DNA from: Bacillota bacterium
Lineage (GTDB): Bacteria > Bacillota > Clostridia > Lachnospirales > Lachnospiraceae
Reading direction: 5' to 3'
Length of the DNA: 64,000 bases
Assembly (NCBI GenBank): GCA_023393095.1
Contig: JAEWMT010000141.1
Location: 12,796 to 76,795 of the forward strand
The first letter of the stretch is position 1; every line of letters starts with the position of its first letter. Shown here in pieces: positions 7,908 through 17,102 of this stretch. A program made the translations under genes and the position numbers. The notes beneath the pieces were generated by a model. That model did no database searches. It saw only the letters and a program-made list of their open reading frames with translations, and had not been told where the DNA came from.

Positions 7908-9596
7908 ATGGCAGCAAGAAATAAGAAAAACAGTTTTTTGGTTCAGGGAAGTATATTAGCAGCAACCTCATTGATTGTAAGAATGATCGGATTGCTTTAC
8001 CGCATTCCGTTAGTTAATATTATCGGTGATGAAGGTTCAGGTATTTATAGTAATACCTTTGAAATCTATAATATGGCTCTGATTTTATCTTCCTATAGTC
8101 TTCCCATGGCTGTTTCAAAGCTTGTTGCAATTAAAAGAGATAATAAGGAATATAAGAATGCATACCGCATTTTTAAATGTGCGATGGTATTTTCAGCATC
8201 CGTCGGTTTGTTAGCAACGTTAATAATATTTGTGGGAGCAGATTTTTTTGCATCTTTTTATAAAGGTAACAGTATTGCATTACCACTTAGAGTTCTTGCG
8301 CCAACCATATTTGTTTTTTCGATTATGGGAGTACTCCGTGGTTTCTTCCAGGGTAAGAATACGATGATTCCAACTGCAATATCCCAGGTGCTTGAGCAAA
8401 TCGTAAATGCTGCGGTTAGTATCATTGCTGCCTATATTTTCGTAAAGAATTTCAGTGCTAATGTAAATGTATCTTCTTATGGTGCTGCTGGGGGTACTCT
8501 CGGAACACTTTCAGGAGCGTTAATTGGTTTATTGTTCTTATTATTTGTTTTTTCTATCTATAAACCATATCTAAAAAAGCAGATGAGACATGATACGGAT
8601 GAATTTAAGGAATCCTATCAGATTATCTTCAAATTACTGATGATTACGACGGTTCCGATCATTCTGAGCCAAACGGTATACCAAATCAGCGGAATGCTTG
8701 ACAGTATATTCTATAATCAGCTGATGTATAAGAAGCAACTCTCTGCTTTTGACTATGATGCTCTAAAACAATTTAACACCCATGTAAAAGCAACTGATTT
8801 GTATGTCAAATCTTATCGTGATTCTTTAATTGGTATCTATAATACAAAATATAAATTGCTATCCAATGTACCGGTTGCTATTGCAACCGCTGTTGCGGCT
8901 GCAGTCATAACTTCCATTGCCGCAGCATTCAGTAATGGCAGGATGGATGAGATACGACATAAGGTTCACACCGCAATCAAATTTAACATGATTATTGCCA
9001 TACCCTCGGCTATCGGCATGGGTGTATTGGCTTCTCCCCTTATGCGCTTAATATTTCGAGATCCCAGAGTACTTCCAGCCAATTTATTAAGACTGGGAAG
9101 TATTGCTATTGTATTTTATGCTTTGTCAACCTTATCATCAGCGATACTGCAGGGCGTCAACCGCCTTAAGGCTCCAGTAATTAATTCTGCAATTTCTCTG
9201 GGAATTCATATTGTACTTGTAATTGGTCTACTGAAGTTTACACCATTAAGTACCTATGCACTTGTAATCGGTAATGTTTCCTTTGCCTTGATTGTATGTG
9301 TTTTAAACTGGCTGACAATTGAAAAATATTTGAATTATCATCAGGAAGTAATCAAAACGTTCTTAATTCCTTTCTTATGCTCGGCAATTATGGGAGTGAT
9401 TACGTATTTTGCATATGAAGGTTTTATGAAACTGTTTGTCAGTAATTTAATAGCGACACTTCTGGCAGTATTCATCGCTGTAATTGTGTATTTCCTTTTG
9501 CTCGTATTCTTAAGGGGTGTGGATGAGGAGGAACTGTTATCCATACCGAAAGGCAGGTTAATTGTCAAAGGTTTAAAGAAGATACATTTATTATAA
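7908..9596 (+). CDS. SpoVB-like polysaccharide/lipid flippase (MOP superfamily)
   Basis: 562 residues with about 14 membrane segments and the MOP/MATE-like N-terminus FLVQGSILAATSLIVRMIGLLYRIP followed by GDEGSGIYSNTFEIYNM. This is the SpoVB/YtgP/MurJ-like group, which moves undecaprenyl-linked precursors across the cytoplasmic membrane; SpoVB acts in spore cortex synthesis. AAAGGAG precedes ATG 7908. It stands alone between two hairpin-rich gaps. Which of spoVB, murJ or a general flippase it is cannot be settled by eye; the sporulation setting favours a SpoVB role. Confidence 0.85.
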   Translation: MAARNKKNSFLVQGSILAATSLIVRMIGLLYRIPLVNIIGDEGSGIYSNTFEIYNMALILSSYSLPMAVSKLVAIKRDNKEYKNAYRIFKCAMVFSASVGLLATLIIFVGADFFASFYKGNSIALPLRVLAPTIFVFSIMGVLRGFFQGKNTMIPTAISQVLEQIVNAAVSIIAAYIFVKNFSANVNVSSYGAAGGTLGTLSGALIGLLFLLFVFSIYKPYLKKQMRHDTDEFKESYQIIFKLLMITTVPIILSQTVYQISGMLDSIFYNQLMYKKQLSAFDYDALKQFNTHVKATDLYVKSYRDSLIGIYNTKYKLLSNVPVAIATAVAAAVITSIAAAFSNGRMDEIRHKVHTAIKFNMIIAIPSAIGMGVLASPLMRLIFRDPRVLPANLLRLGSIAIVFYALSTLSSAILQGVNRLKAPVINSAISLGIHIVLVIGLLKFTPLSTYALVIGNVSFALIVCVLNWLTIEKYLNYHQEVIKTFLIPFLCSAIMGVITYFAYEGFMKLFVSNLIATLLAVFIAVIVYFLLLVFLRGVDEEELLSIPKGRLIVKGLKKIHLL

Positions 9597-9616
9597 AGAA
9601 TGTCATATTCACACGC

Positions 9617-9727
9617 TGATATACTCAACACCACATAGGATGAAAACGATATGTGAGTATTTGCATGTATATAGTTTAGATGGCAAATACATACTCAAGA
9701 ATCTTGCATAAAACTGTATATACATTC
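9617..9727. repeat. imperfect inverted repeats between flippase and BofC-like gene
   Basis: ATACTCA around 9622 pairs with TGAGTAT at 9654-9660, and ATGTATATAGTTT (about 9665-9677) pairs imperfectly with AAACTGTATATACAT (about 9711-9725). No T-tract terminator is evident. The weak pairing makes this a low-confidence structural element. Confidence 0.35.
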
Positions 9728-9851
9728 AAGAACGATTGAGTTTGCTTTAAGTAATTGGACATCCCTTCACTGGGATGATAGCTAAAATCTATACTATAAA
9801 TGTATAAACAAGAAAATAATGGAGATAATGATGCTGAAGGAGTGGTTTCGG

Positions 9852-10511
9852 ATGAAGCTGAAGAAAGTATCAATTTATCTCTTAAGTTTCCTGTTATTAT
9901 GCGTTATGTTTTGTGCATGCTATTACTTAAGCTATCAGCATGCTTTAAAGTTATATAATGCAAAAGCGATTGAACAAAAAGAACAATTATATGCATTGGC
10001 GAAAGAGAATCAACCGACTCAGGCGCCTATTAAATCAGATGAAACAGTAGCTACAAGTGAAAATGATATCACTGTATTACCTACAACAAAATATAATCTT
10101 GAAATATATGATATGAAATCAGATACAACCCAAACTCAGGTACTAAACATACCGGCAGATTTGGTAGGCCTTAACAGAGAAGAGGTTATTAATTATCTGA
10201 CTGATTATATGAGTGATATGCCCTTATCTGAATATAATAAAGGATTAATTTCCGATGAACTGATATCGTTTTCTGCAGATGAAATAACGATTAAGAAGAC
10301 GTATAATGAGGATTATGTTCCCGGCCGTTATTATGTGGCAGTAAAAAATGGTTATGTTGTTGTATATAATAGTGATCTGAAAAGCATTTTCAAATATACG
10401 TCGATTGAAGCGAATAGTTTACCCGAGGAAGATCGCGTTGCTTTAATCAAGGGTATTTATGTAAATAGTCAGGATGAACTTTATGCGCTACTGGAGAGCT
10501 ATTCCAGTTAA
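9852..10511 (+). CDS. membrane-anchored protein, BofC C-terminal-like
   Basis: About 219 residues from ATG 9852, preceded by AAGGAG with nine-base spacing; ATGs at 9819, 9828 and 9831 are in frame and also possible. One N-terminal membrane anchor (residues about 5-27, IYLLSFLLLCVMFCACYYL), a linker rich in Thr/Glu, then an extracytoplasmic domain: PADLVGLNREEVINYLTDYM, then GRYYVAVKNGYVVVYNSDLK and a C-terminal ALIKGIYVNSQDELYALLESY. The C-terminal part resembles the BofC domain, which in Bacillus restrains sigma-K activation from the forespore side. That homology is tentative. Confidence 0.6.
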   Translation: MKLKKVSIYLLSFLLLCVMFCACYYLSYQHALKLYNAKAIEQKEQLYALAKENQPTQAPIKSDETVATSENDITVLPTTKYNLEIYDMKSDTTQTQVLNIPADLVGLNREEVINYLTDYMSDMPLSEYNKGLISDELISFSADEITIKKTYNEDYVPGRYYVAVKNGYVVVYNSDLKSIFKYTSIEANSLPEEDRVALIKGIYVNSQDELYALLESYSS

Positions 10512-10530
10512 ATTAAAGTATTCTACTAGG

Positions 10531-10552
10531 ATTAGGGTGTCAAAGGTCAGAT
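10531..10552. repeat. solo copy of the TTAGGGTGTCAAAAGTCAT end motif
   Basis: ATTAGGGTGTCAAAGGTCAG in the gap between the BofC-like gene and the oxidoreductase. It resembles the ends of the palindromic elements at 59089-59185 and 19173-19193. No clear partner arm was found nearby. Confidence 0.45.
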
Positions 10553-10737
10553 ATATGTAGTTGATAATAAATACCGATAATCAGATTCTTAGTTAAAGAT
10601 ATCATAGACATATAACATGCAAGTAACTTTAAGAGTCTAAAAGGAACAGGAAGTTATAATACGAAGAAAAGCTTGAAAAAAACCCCCGGGTAAAATATAA
10701 TGGAACAAATATTTGTTACTTATAGGAGGCTGCTGGG

Positions 10738-11955
10738 GTGAAATATGATGTGATCATCGTAGGTGCCGGAGCTTCAGGCCTGACGGCCGCAATCGCAGCC
10801 GCCAGACAGGGAAGTTCGGTACTTGTGATTGAACAAAAGGACAAGGCAGGCAAAAAAATATTAGCTACCGGAAATGGAAAATGTAATTTCACCAATATGA
10901 TCCAGAAGCCGGAATGCTATCGATCCGACGACAGTGCATTTGCAATGAAGGTACTGTCTTATTTTGATGTGAATAAAACCCTTCAGTTTTTTGAAGAATT
11001 GGGTATTTATCCAAAAAACCGTGACGGCTATCTCTATCCTAATTCGGAACAGGCTGCTAGTGTTGTGCAGGTGCTTTTGATGGAGTGTGAACGCCTAAAA
11101 GTCACTTTTCAATATAATGAAACTGTGCAAGAAATTAAAAAATCGGATTATACAGTGATTACAAAGGAGCGAATCTACTATGGTAGAACGTTGATTCTTT
11201 CAACTGGAGGCTGCGCTTCTGCAAAGCTAGGATCAGACGGAAGCGGTTATCAGCTTGCAAAAAGCCTGGGACACACCATAATAAAGCCATTACCGGCTTT
11301 GGTTCAGTTAAAATCTCCCGCAAAATACTGTAAGACTGTATCAGGAGTCCGTACAGCGGCAAAAATAACTGCTTATTCTAAGCAAAGAATGTTGGCAAAA
11401 GAAGAGGGAGAAATCCTTTTTACGGATTATGGGATATCAGGTATCCCGGTGCTTCAGATCAGCCGGTATGTTGCGAAAGAAGTTGATCAAGGAAATAAGG
11501 TTCATCTAATTTTGGATTTTCTGCCTCTGACATCACAGAAAGAATTGATAATGCTTCTAAAACAGAGAATACAACAAAATCCCGATAAGAATCTTGAAGA
11601 AATGATGATTGGACTTCTCAATCATAAATTAAACTATATCATAATTAAGGAAGCAGAACTTGATGTATATCAAAATGTTAAGCTACTAAAGGATCAAGAT
11701 TTCAATCATCTGGTCAAACAGATAAAGGAATTTAACATGCCGATTTCAGCAACGAATTCCTTCGATAATGCTCAGGTTAGTGCCGGAGGTATTTCCACTA
11801 GAGAAATAAATGATAAAACCATGGAATCAATGCGTTCGCCAAAGCTCTATCTTACAGGTGAACTAATTGATGTAGATGGAACCTGCGGCGGTTACAATTT
11901 GCAATGGGCTTGGAGTACCGGATATTTAGCGGGAATTGCCGCCTCTGCAAATTAA
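10738..11955 (+). CDS. HI0933/BaiN-type flavoprotein oxidoreductase
   Basis: 405 residues from GTG 10738 with TAGGAGG before it. A Rossmann FAD site at the N-terminus (VIIVGAGASGLTAAIAAARQG), the family motif KKILATGNGKCNFTN, LSTGGCASAKLGSDGSGYQLAKSLGH cut into typical segments, and the C-terminal VSAGGISTREI plus LYLTGELIDVDGTCGGYNLQWAWSTG. This is the HI0933/YhiN group; one member, BaiN, has been linked to bile-acid dehydroxylation, but most have no known substrate. A second flavoprotein follows 59 bases downstream. Confidence 0.9.
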   Translation: MKYDVIIVGAGASGLTAAIAAARQGSSVLVIEQKDKAGKKILATGNGKCNFTNMIQKPECYRSDDSAFAMKVLSYFDVNKTLQFFEELGIYPKNRDGYLYPNSEQAASVVQVLLMECERLKVTFQYNETVQEIKKSDYTVITKERIYYGRTLILSTGGCASAKLGSDGSGYQLAKSLGHTIIKPLPALVQLKSPAKYCKTVSGVRTAAKITAYSKQRMLAKEEGEILFTDYGISGIPVLQISRYVAKEVDQGNKVHLILDFLPLTSQKELIMLLKQRIQQNPDKNLEEMMIGLLNHKLNYIIIKEAELDVYQNVKLLKDQDFNHLVKQIKEFNMPISATNSFDNAQVSAGGISTREINDKTMESMRSPKLYLTGELIDVDGTCGGYNLQWAWSTGYLAGIAASAN

Positions 11956-12014
11956 CGTAATAGAACTAATAGGAGAAACACTTACGGAAATAGATTTAAA
12001 GGAATGGTACAAAA

Positions 12015-13619
12015 ATGATTAAAATAACTCAATTAAAACTTCCGATTCAGCATACAGAAGAGGATTTGATAAATGCAATTGCCAAAGCCTTAAGACTTCC
12101 ATCAAAGAAAATCAGGGAATATTGTATTGTCAAAAAATCCATTGATGCAAGGAAGGGAGAAGTAAAATATATTTATACGGTAGAGGTCACGATTTCATTG
12201 GAGTCAAAGGAAAGTGAAGCCGCTATCATCGGTCGGAGTAAGAATGTCAATGTATCAATAACCGAAGCTAAGAAATACGATTTTATTCCCACTGGAACGA
12301 TGAAGCTTAAGTCCAGGCCGGTTATAGTCGGAACGGGACCTGCCGGACTGTTTGCTGCATGGCTTCTTGCAAAGCACGGGTTCCAGCCCCTGGTGGTAGA
12401 GCGTGGCGCTATGGTAAGTAAACGAGTGGAAGCGGTCGAGCATTTTTGGAAAATGAATGAGTTGAACCCACAATGTAATGTCCAATTTGGAGAGGGCGGA
12501 GCAGGGACTTTCTCAGATGGTAAACTAAATACTTTAGTTAAGGATGCTTTTCACAGATATGGACTTGTGATGGAAACCTTTGTGAATTTTGGTGCGCCTT
12601 CCGATATCCTATATCTGAATAAGCCTCATATCGGTACCGATAAATTACGGTATGTCGTGGAAAATATGCGAAAGGCTATCATCAGTCTGGGTGGTGAGGT
12701 ACGCTTTGAAACCCAGCTAACTGATATTTCGATAGAGAATGACAGGTTATGTGCAATCGAACTGGATCACCGGGAGAAACTGCCCTGTGAGATATTAATT
12801 CCTGCGATCGGTCATAGTGCCAGAGATACCTTTGAGTTATTTTTGAAGAGAGGGCTGGAGCTATCACCGAAGGCATTTGCCATTGGACTTCGAATAGAAC
12901 ATAAACAAAGAATGATAAGTGAATCACAGTATGGTAAAGATTATGTCCATTTACCTGCGGCTGATTATAAATTAACACATCAGACTCAATCTGGGCGTGG
13001 TGTATATTCCTTCTGCATGTGTCCGGGTGGTTTTGTTGTGAATGCTTCCTCTCAAGTAGGACATCTGGCGGTTAATGGAATGAGTAATTATGAGAGAAAT
13101 GAAGAAAATGCCAACAGCGCAATTGTAGTTACAGTTCAACCCGAGGATTTTGGTGGAAGTGATCCTTTAAGTGGAGTTGCCTTTCAACGTAAATGGGAGA
13201 AGGCTGCATTTGACGCTGGAAAAGGAAGTATACCCGTTCAATTATTTGGCGACTTGTTAAGAAACAAGGATAGTGTTACAATAGGAAATGTTACACCGAA
13301 TATTAAGGGAGCATACAGACTGTCAAATCTGGCAGCATGCCTTCCTGGCGAGATTATCGAAGCCCTGAAGGAAGGAATTACTGCATTTGACAGAAGAATT
13401 AAGGGGTTTGCAGATGAAGAGGCTGTTCTATCCGGTGTAGAAAGCAGAACCTCATCACCGGTTCGTATCCATCGCAATGAAGCTTTTGAAAGTAATATCA
13501 GTGGAATCTATCCCTGCGGAGAGGGTGCCGGTTATGCAGGTGGTATCACATCAGCAGCGATTGATGGAATCAAGGTATTTGAAGCAGTTGCGAACCTGTA
13601 TACACCAAGCTATGAATAA
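12015..13619 (+). CDS. COG2509-type FAD-dependent dehydrogenase
   Basis: 534 residues. An N-terminal domain of about 100 residues (LRLPSKKIREYCIVKKSIDAR, usual in this family) precedes the FAD-binding motif VIVGTGPAGLFAAWLLAKHG at about residue 104. Family signatures NVQFGEGGAGTFSDGKLNT, RGVYSFCMCPGGFVVNAS and the C-terminal YPCGEGAGYAGGITSAAIDG are all present. Predicted soluble flavoprotein of unknown substrate. It is a near neighbour of the HI0933-type gene, with which it may be co-transcribed. Confidence 0.9.
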   Translation: MIKITQLKLPIQHTEEDLINAIAKALRLPSKKIREYCIVKKSIDARKGEVKYIYTVEVTISLESKESEAAIIGRSKNVNVSITEAKKYDFIPTGTMKLKSRPVIVGTGPAGLFAAWLLAKHGFQPLVVERGAMVSKRVEAVEHFWKMNELNPQCNVQFGEGGAGTFSDGKLNTLVKDAFHRYGLVMETFVNFGAPSDILYLNKPHIGTDKLRYVVENMRKAIISLGGEVRFETQLTDISIENDRLCAIELDHREKLPCEILIPAIGHSARDTFELFLKRGLELSPKAFAIGLRIEHKQRMISESQYGKDYVHLPAADYKLTHQTQSGRGVYSFCMCPGGFVVNASSQVGHLAVNGMSNYERNEENANSAIVVTVQPEDFGGSDPLSGVAFQRKWEKAAFDAGKGSIPVQLFGDLLRNKDSVTIGNVTPNIKGAYRLSNLAACLPGEIIEALKEGITAFDRRIKGFADEEAVLSGVESRTSSPVRIHRNEAFESNISGIYPCGEGAGYAGGITSAAIDGIKVFEAVANLYTPSYE

Positions 13620-13686
13620 GTTAGATAGCTGTTGTTAGCTGTCTAATTCTCACACAGAGCTTTTGGATTGCGAAAAAAAACAGATA

Positions 13687-13707
13687 ATATAGTTTCGTAA
13701 TTACCTA
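13687..13707. repeat. TATAGTTTCGTAATTACCTA motif, copy 1
   Basis: First of three near-identical 20-base motifs in gaps (others 51066-51093 and 52244-52270). An imperfect complementary arm, GATTGCGAAA, lies just upstream at about 13665-13674. It sits in the leader of proB. Confidence 0.6.
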
Positions 13708-13822
13708 ACATAGATGATTAAAAGAAGATAAATATGAAAAGATACAATTTTATGTTTTAAATGGACAAATATCATAAAACACAAAAGAAAGATATTAAGA
13801 AACTAAGGTGGAGGGATTTGAA

Positions 13823-14680
13823 ATGCAGATAAGGCAAATGTTAAAGGATAGAAAAAGAATCATAGTAAAGATTGGATCTTCGTCCCTTACCCATCCGGAA
13901 ACCGGTAATCTGAATCTGGAAAAGCTGGAAAAGCTCGTTCGAATTTTAACTGATCTAAGAAATCAGGGCAAAGATGTTATCTTAGTCACCTCGGGTGCTA
14001 TTTCGGTGGGAAGAAAAGTTCTTGGACTGAAGCAAAGACCGACAGAACGTTCCATAAAGCAGGCGTGTGCTGCGGTAGGACAGGCAAGTCTGATGATGCT
14101 TTATCAAAAATTATTTGCAGAGTATAACCAAACAGCTGCCCAGATTTTAATGACCAAATATACCATGATTAATGATATCAGTAGATTTAATGCGGCGAAT
14201 ACCTTTGACGAATTATTTAAACTGGGTGTAATCCCGATAGTAAATGAGAACGATACCGTATCCACGGATGAGCTCGATCTGGACTTCGGAGATAACGATA
14301 CTTTATCGGCAATTGTTACTGCTTTGGTGGGCGGAGATCTATTAATTCTTTTATCCGACATCGATGGTTTATATACGGATGATCCTCACAGAAATAAGGA
14401 TGCAAAAATGATTTCATTGATTGAGAAAATCGATGATCATTTATTTGATATGGCGAAGGGTTCCATCAGCACCGTTGGAACCGGCGGAATGACTACTAAG
14501 GTTTCTGCCGCGATTATTGCGACGGCCTCGGGTGCAGATATGGTAATAACAAACGGTAATAATGTCAGAAATATCAGCCACATCATAGAGGGAAAAGAGG
14601 TAGGCACCATATTTACATCAAATAAAGTGGAAGACTTTGATATCATGGATTATATAAAAACTAAGCAATATCAGAAATAA
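13823..14680 (+). CDS. proB: glutamate 5-kinase
   Basis: 285 residues from ATG 13823, with GGAGGG seven bases upstream. First step of proline synthesis, phosphorylating glutamate with ATP. Amino-acid kinase motifs: RIIVKIGSSSLTH, VTSGAISVGRKVLG, IPIVNENDTVSTDEL, FGDNDTLSAIVTALVGGDLLILLSD, GTGGMTTKVSAA. The C-terminal PUA domain of longer ProB proteins (about 370 residues) is missing, as in many Clostridia. proA follows two genes later, and proC is at 40189. Confidence 0.95.
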   Translation: MQIRQMLKDRKRIIVKIGSSSLTHPETGNLNLEKLEKLVRILTDLRNQGKDVILVTSGAISVGRKVLGLKQRPTERSIKQACAAVGQASLMMLYQKLFAEYNQTAAQILMTKYTMINDISRFNAANTFDELFKLGVIPIVNENDTVSTDELDLDFGDNDTLSAIVTALVGGDLLILLSDIDGLYTDDPHRNKDAKMISLIEKIDDHLFDMAKGSISTVGTGGMTTKVSAAIIATASGADMVITNGNNVRNISHIIEGKEVGTIFTSNKVEDFDIMDYIKTKQYQK

Positions 14681-14770
14681 TAAGACAATATACTATCTAA
14701 TAAGAGATAAGCTGATAGTAAAGGTAAGCTGATATAGGATTCTATTACAGATCGGCGGAATGGAGGAAAC

Positions 14771-14977
14771 TTGGACGACTTAAGAATTACAAGAATTAAT
14801 GAATTATATCATAAATCCCAGAAGGAAGGTCTGACTGAAGCTGAAAAAGAAGAACAGATAAGACTTCGTAAGGAGTATGTGGCAGCAATCAGAAAAAATC
14901 TTCGTGGAACACTGGATCAGGTATCGTTTGTAAACCCGGATGGTTCAGTTACAAAAGCCTCCGACCTTAAAAAATAA
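14771..14977 (+). CDS. DUF896 (YnzC/YozC-like) protein
   Basis: 68 residues from TTG 14771, with TGGAGG eight bases before it. The sequence ITRINELYHKSQKEGLTEAE and RLRKEYVAAIRKNLRGTLDQ is diagnostic of DUF896. Members are short cytoplasmic helical-hairpin proteins; the Bacillus homologue YneA-operon protein YnzC is structurally known, but function remains unclear. It sits between proB and the 5-formyl-THF cyclo-ligase gene. Confidence 0.92.
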   Translation: MDDLRITRINELYHKSQKEGLTEAEKEEQIRLRKEYVAAIRKNLRGTLDQVSFVNPDGSVTKASDLKK

Positions 14978-15111
14978 TTAAGGATGCCAAGATTAGTCAG
15001 TTACTGATGAATGTAGGAACATCATATTCATTTTAATTATTAAGATGATTTGATTTTGACATTAAATTATTTTTGAAATATTATAAATCTATTAAGTATA
15101 GGAAGATTAAC

Positions 15112-15702
15112 ATGATCAAGAATGAAATACGCCTCAAGTTAAAAGAGCAAAGAGACAAGCTTACCTCGAAAGAAAGGGATAAGCTTGGTATTGCAATCAG
15201 CAACAGGCTGTTTCAGACAGATGCTTATATCAATTGTAATATGATATTTTCCTATCTTTCCTTCCGTTCGGAAGTGGATACGCGAGAAATTATTCGCCAA
15301 TCGGTTAAGGAAGGTAAGGAGGTATTTATACCAAGAGTGGAAGATAAGGATATGGATTTTTATAAAGTCCAGGATCTGGAGGGACTGATATTAAGTAAAT
15401 TTGGAATACCAGAGCCTCCGAAGGAAGAGAAAAATCGTTATCAAGAGCAGAGCGGACTTTCCTATCCCAAACTAATGCTTCTTCCGGGGCTTGCTTTTGA
15501 TCTAAACGGTAATCGTATCGGCTATGGTGCAGGTTACTATGATAGATATCTATCGGCATTTCCATTGACTCATTTCTATAAGATTGGTTTGGCATATGAT
15601 TTTCAAGTGGTAGATAAAATCCCAGCAGATGAATTTGACGTACAAGTGGATGCAATCATGACACCAAGCTGTTTGATCAATTGTAATCAGTCATTAATTT
15701 AG
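15112..15702 (+). CDS. 5-formyltetrahydrofolate cyclo-ligase
   Basis: 196 residues from ATG 15112 (MIKNEIRLKLKEQRDKL), chosen over the in-frame TTG at 15073 because AGGAAG lies seven bases upstream. The enzyme converts 5-formyl-THF with ATP to 5,10-methenyl-THF. Seen motifs: IFSYLSFRSEVDT, KEVFIPRVEDKDMDFY, LMLLPGLAFDLNGNRIGYGAGYYDRYL (ATP/folate-binding region), VDAIMTPSCLI. It is embedded in the proline block, probably only by co-transcription. Confidence 0.94.
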   Translation: MIKNEIRLKLKEQRDKLTSKERDKLGIAISNRLFQTDAYINCNMIFSYLSFRSEVDTREIIRQSVKEGKEVFIPRVEDKDMDFYKVQDLEGLILSKFGIPEPPKEEKNRYQEQSGLSYPKLMLLPGLAFDLNGNRIGYGAGYYDRYLSAFPLTHFYKIGLAYDFQVVDKIPADEFDVQVDAIMTPSCLINCNQSLI

Positions 15703-15804
15703 GTATATATATTATTATAATCAATTTATAATCTTTCTCTAATTTGTTTTATTAAAGGATACTGTATAATTAAGTTTGCCGGACTCGGCAGAATGGAGGT
15801 AACT

Positions 15805-17052
15805 ATGAACTACTTGGAGGAACTGGGAAGCAGAGCAAAGAAGGCTTCGACACAGCTTGGTCTTATGCTTCAGGATGAGAAGAGCCGTGCACTGAAGGTA
15901 TGTGCGAAAACCCTTCTTGACTCCGGTTCTAGTATTTTAGAAGCAAATGAAAAGGATGTGAAGGCAGCGCAGGAGAATGGTATGAAAAGCTCCCTGGTGG
16001 ACAGATTACGCCTAACACAAGAAAGGCTTCAGGGGATGGCTGACGGTTTGTTGCAGATAAGTTCTCTAACGGATCCCATCGGCGAAGTGCTTTCCACGAC
16101 AGTCCGTCCCAATGGTCTCACCATAGGACAGAAGGTAGTACCGCTTGGTGTTATAGGAATTATCTATGAATCCAGGCCGAATGTAACAGCTGACGCTTTC
16201 GGGTTGTGTTTTAAGACCGGTAATGCAGTTGTTTTAAGGGGTGGAAGTGATGCAATCAATTCAAACATTGCAATTGTTGCAGCATTAAGAAATGGTCTTA
16301 AGTCCTGCGGCTGTACGGAGGATGCACTTCTTTTAATTGAAGATACTTCAAGAGAGGTTGCAAAAGAATTCATGGGTCTGAACAGATACATAGATGTATT
16401 GATACCACGCGGTGGTGCCGGACTTATTAAAACTGTCGTTAATAACAGTACCATTCCTGTCATTGAAACAGGTACAGGCAACTGCCATGTATATGTGGAT
16501 GAATATGCCGACTTTACCATGGCTCTTGATATTATTGATAACGCAAAAACACAAAGACTTGGTGTATGCAATGCTTGTGAGTCACTGGTCGTTCATGAAA
16601 AGGTAAGCAGGGAGTTTTTACCTCTATTATATGAAAGACTTCATGCAAAGGAAGTAGAAATCCGTTCCGACGAACGCGGCTGTGCCATTTGTAAGAACTT
16701 TGTTCCTGCAACCGAAGAGGATTATGCAACCGAATATCTGGATCGAATCATTTCACTGAAGCTTGTTGATAGTATCGAGGAAGCTATCTCTCATATCAAT
16801 GAATACAGTACCAAGCATTCCGAAGCGATTATAACGAAGGACTACGAACATGCGATGAAGTTCTTAAATGAGATTGATTCAGCTGCTGTCTATGTGAATG
16901 CTTCGACACGTTTTACAGATGGTAATGAATTTGGCTTTGGTGCAGAAATCGGTATTAGTACACAAAAGCTTCATGCAAGAGGTCCGATGGGGTTAAAGGC
17001 ATTGACTACGACAAAATATATTATATTTGGTAATGGGCAGATTAGAAAATAA
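15805..17052 (+). CDS. proA: glutamate-5-semialdehyde dehydrogenase (gamma-glutamyl phosphate reductase)
   Basis: 415 residues from ATG 15805, with GGAGG six bases upstream; the in-frame ATG at 15793 contains the ribosome binding site. Second step of proline synthesis, NADPH-dependent reduction of glutamyl phosphate. Motifs: PLGVIGIIYESRPNVTADA, LRGGSDAINSN, VIETGTGNCHVYVD and the catalytic-Cys segment LGVCNACESLVVH at about residue 253. The C-terminus GPMGLKALTTTKYIIFGNGQ is typical. It works with ProB (13823) and ProC (40189). Confidence 0.97.
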   Translation: MNYLEELGSRAKKASTQLGLMLQDEKSRALKVCAKTLLDSGSSILEANEKDVKAAQENGMKSSLVDRLRLTQERLQGMADGLLQISSLTDPIGEVLSTTVRPNGLTIGQKVVPLGVIGIIYESRPNVTADAFGLCFKTGNAVVLRGGSDAINSNIAIVAALRNGLKSCGCTEDALLLIEDTSREVAKEFMGLNRYIDVLIPRGGAGLIKTVVNNSTIPVIETGTGNCHVYVDEYADFTMALDIIDNAKTQRLGVCNACESLVVHEKVSREFLPLLYERLHAKEVEIRSDERGCAICKNFVPATEEDYATEYLDRIISLKLVDSIEEAISHINEYSTKHSEAIITKDYEHAMKFLNEIDSAAVYVNASTRFTDGNEFGFGAEIGISTQKLHARGPMGLKALTTTKYIIFGNGQIRK

Positions 17053-17102
17053 TAAGAGAAAAACATAAGAAAACGCATACGCGACAAATTAAGGGAGGAT
17101 AT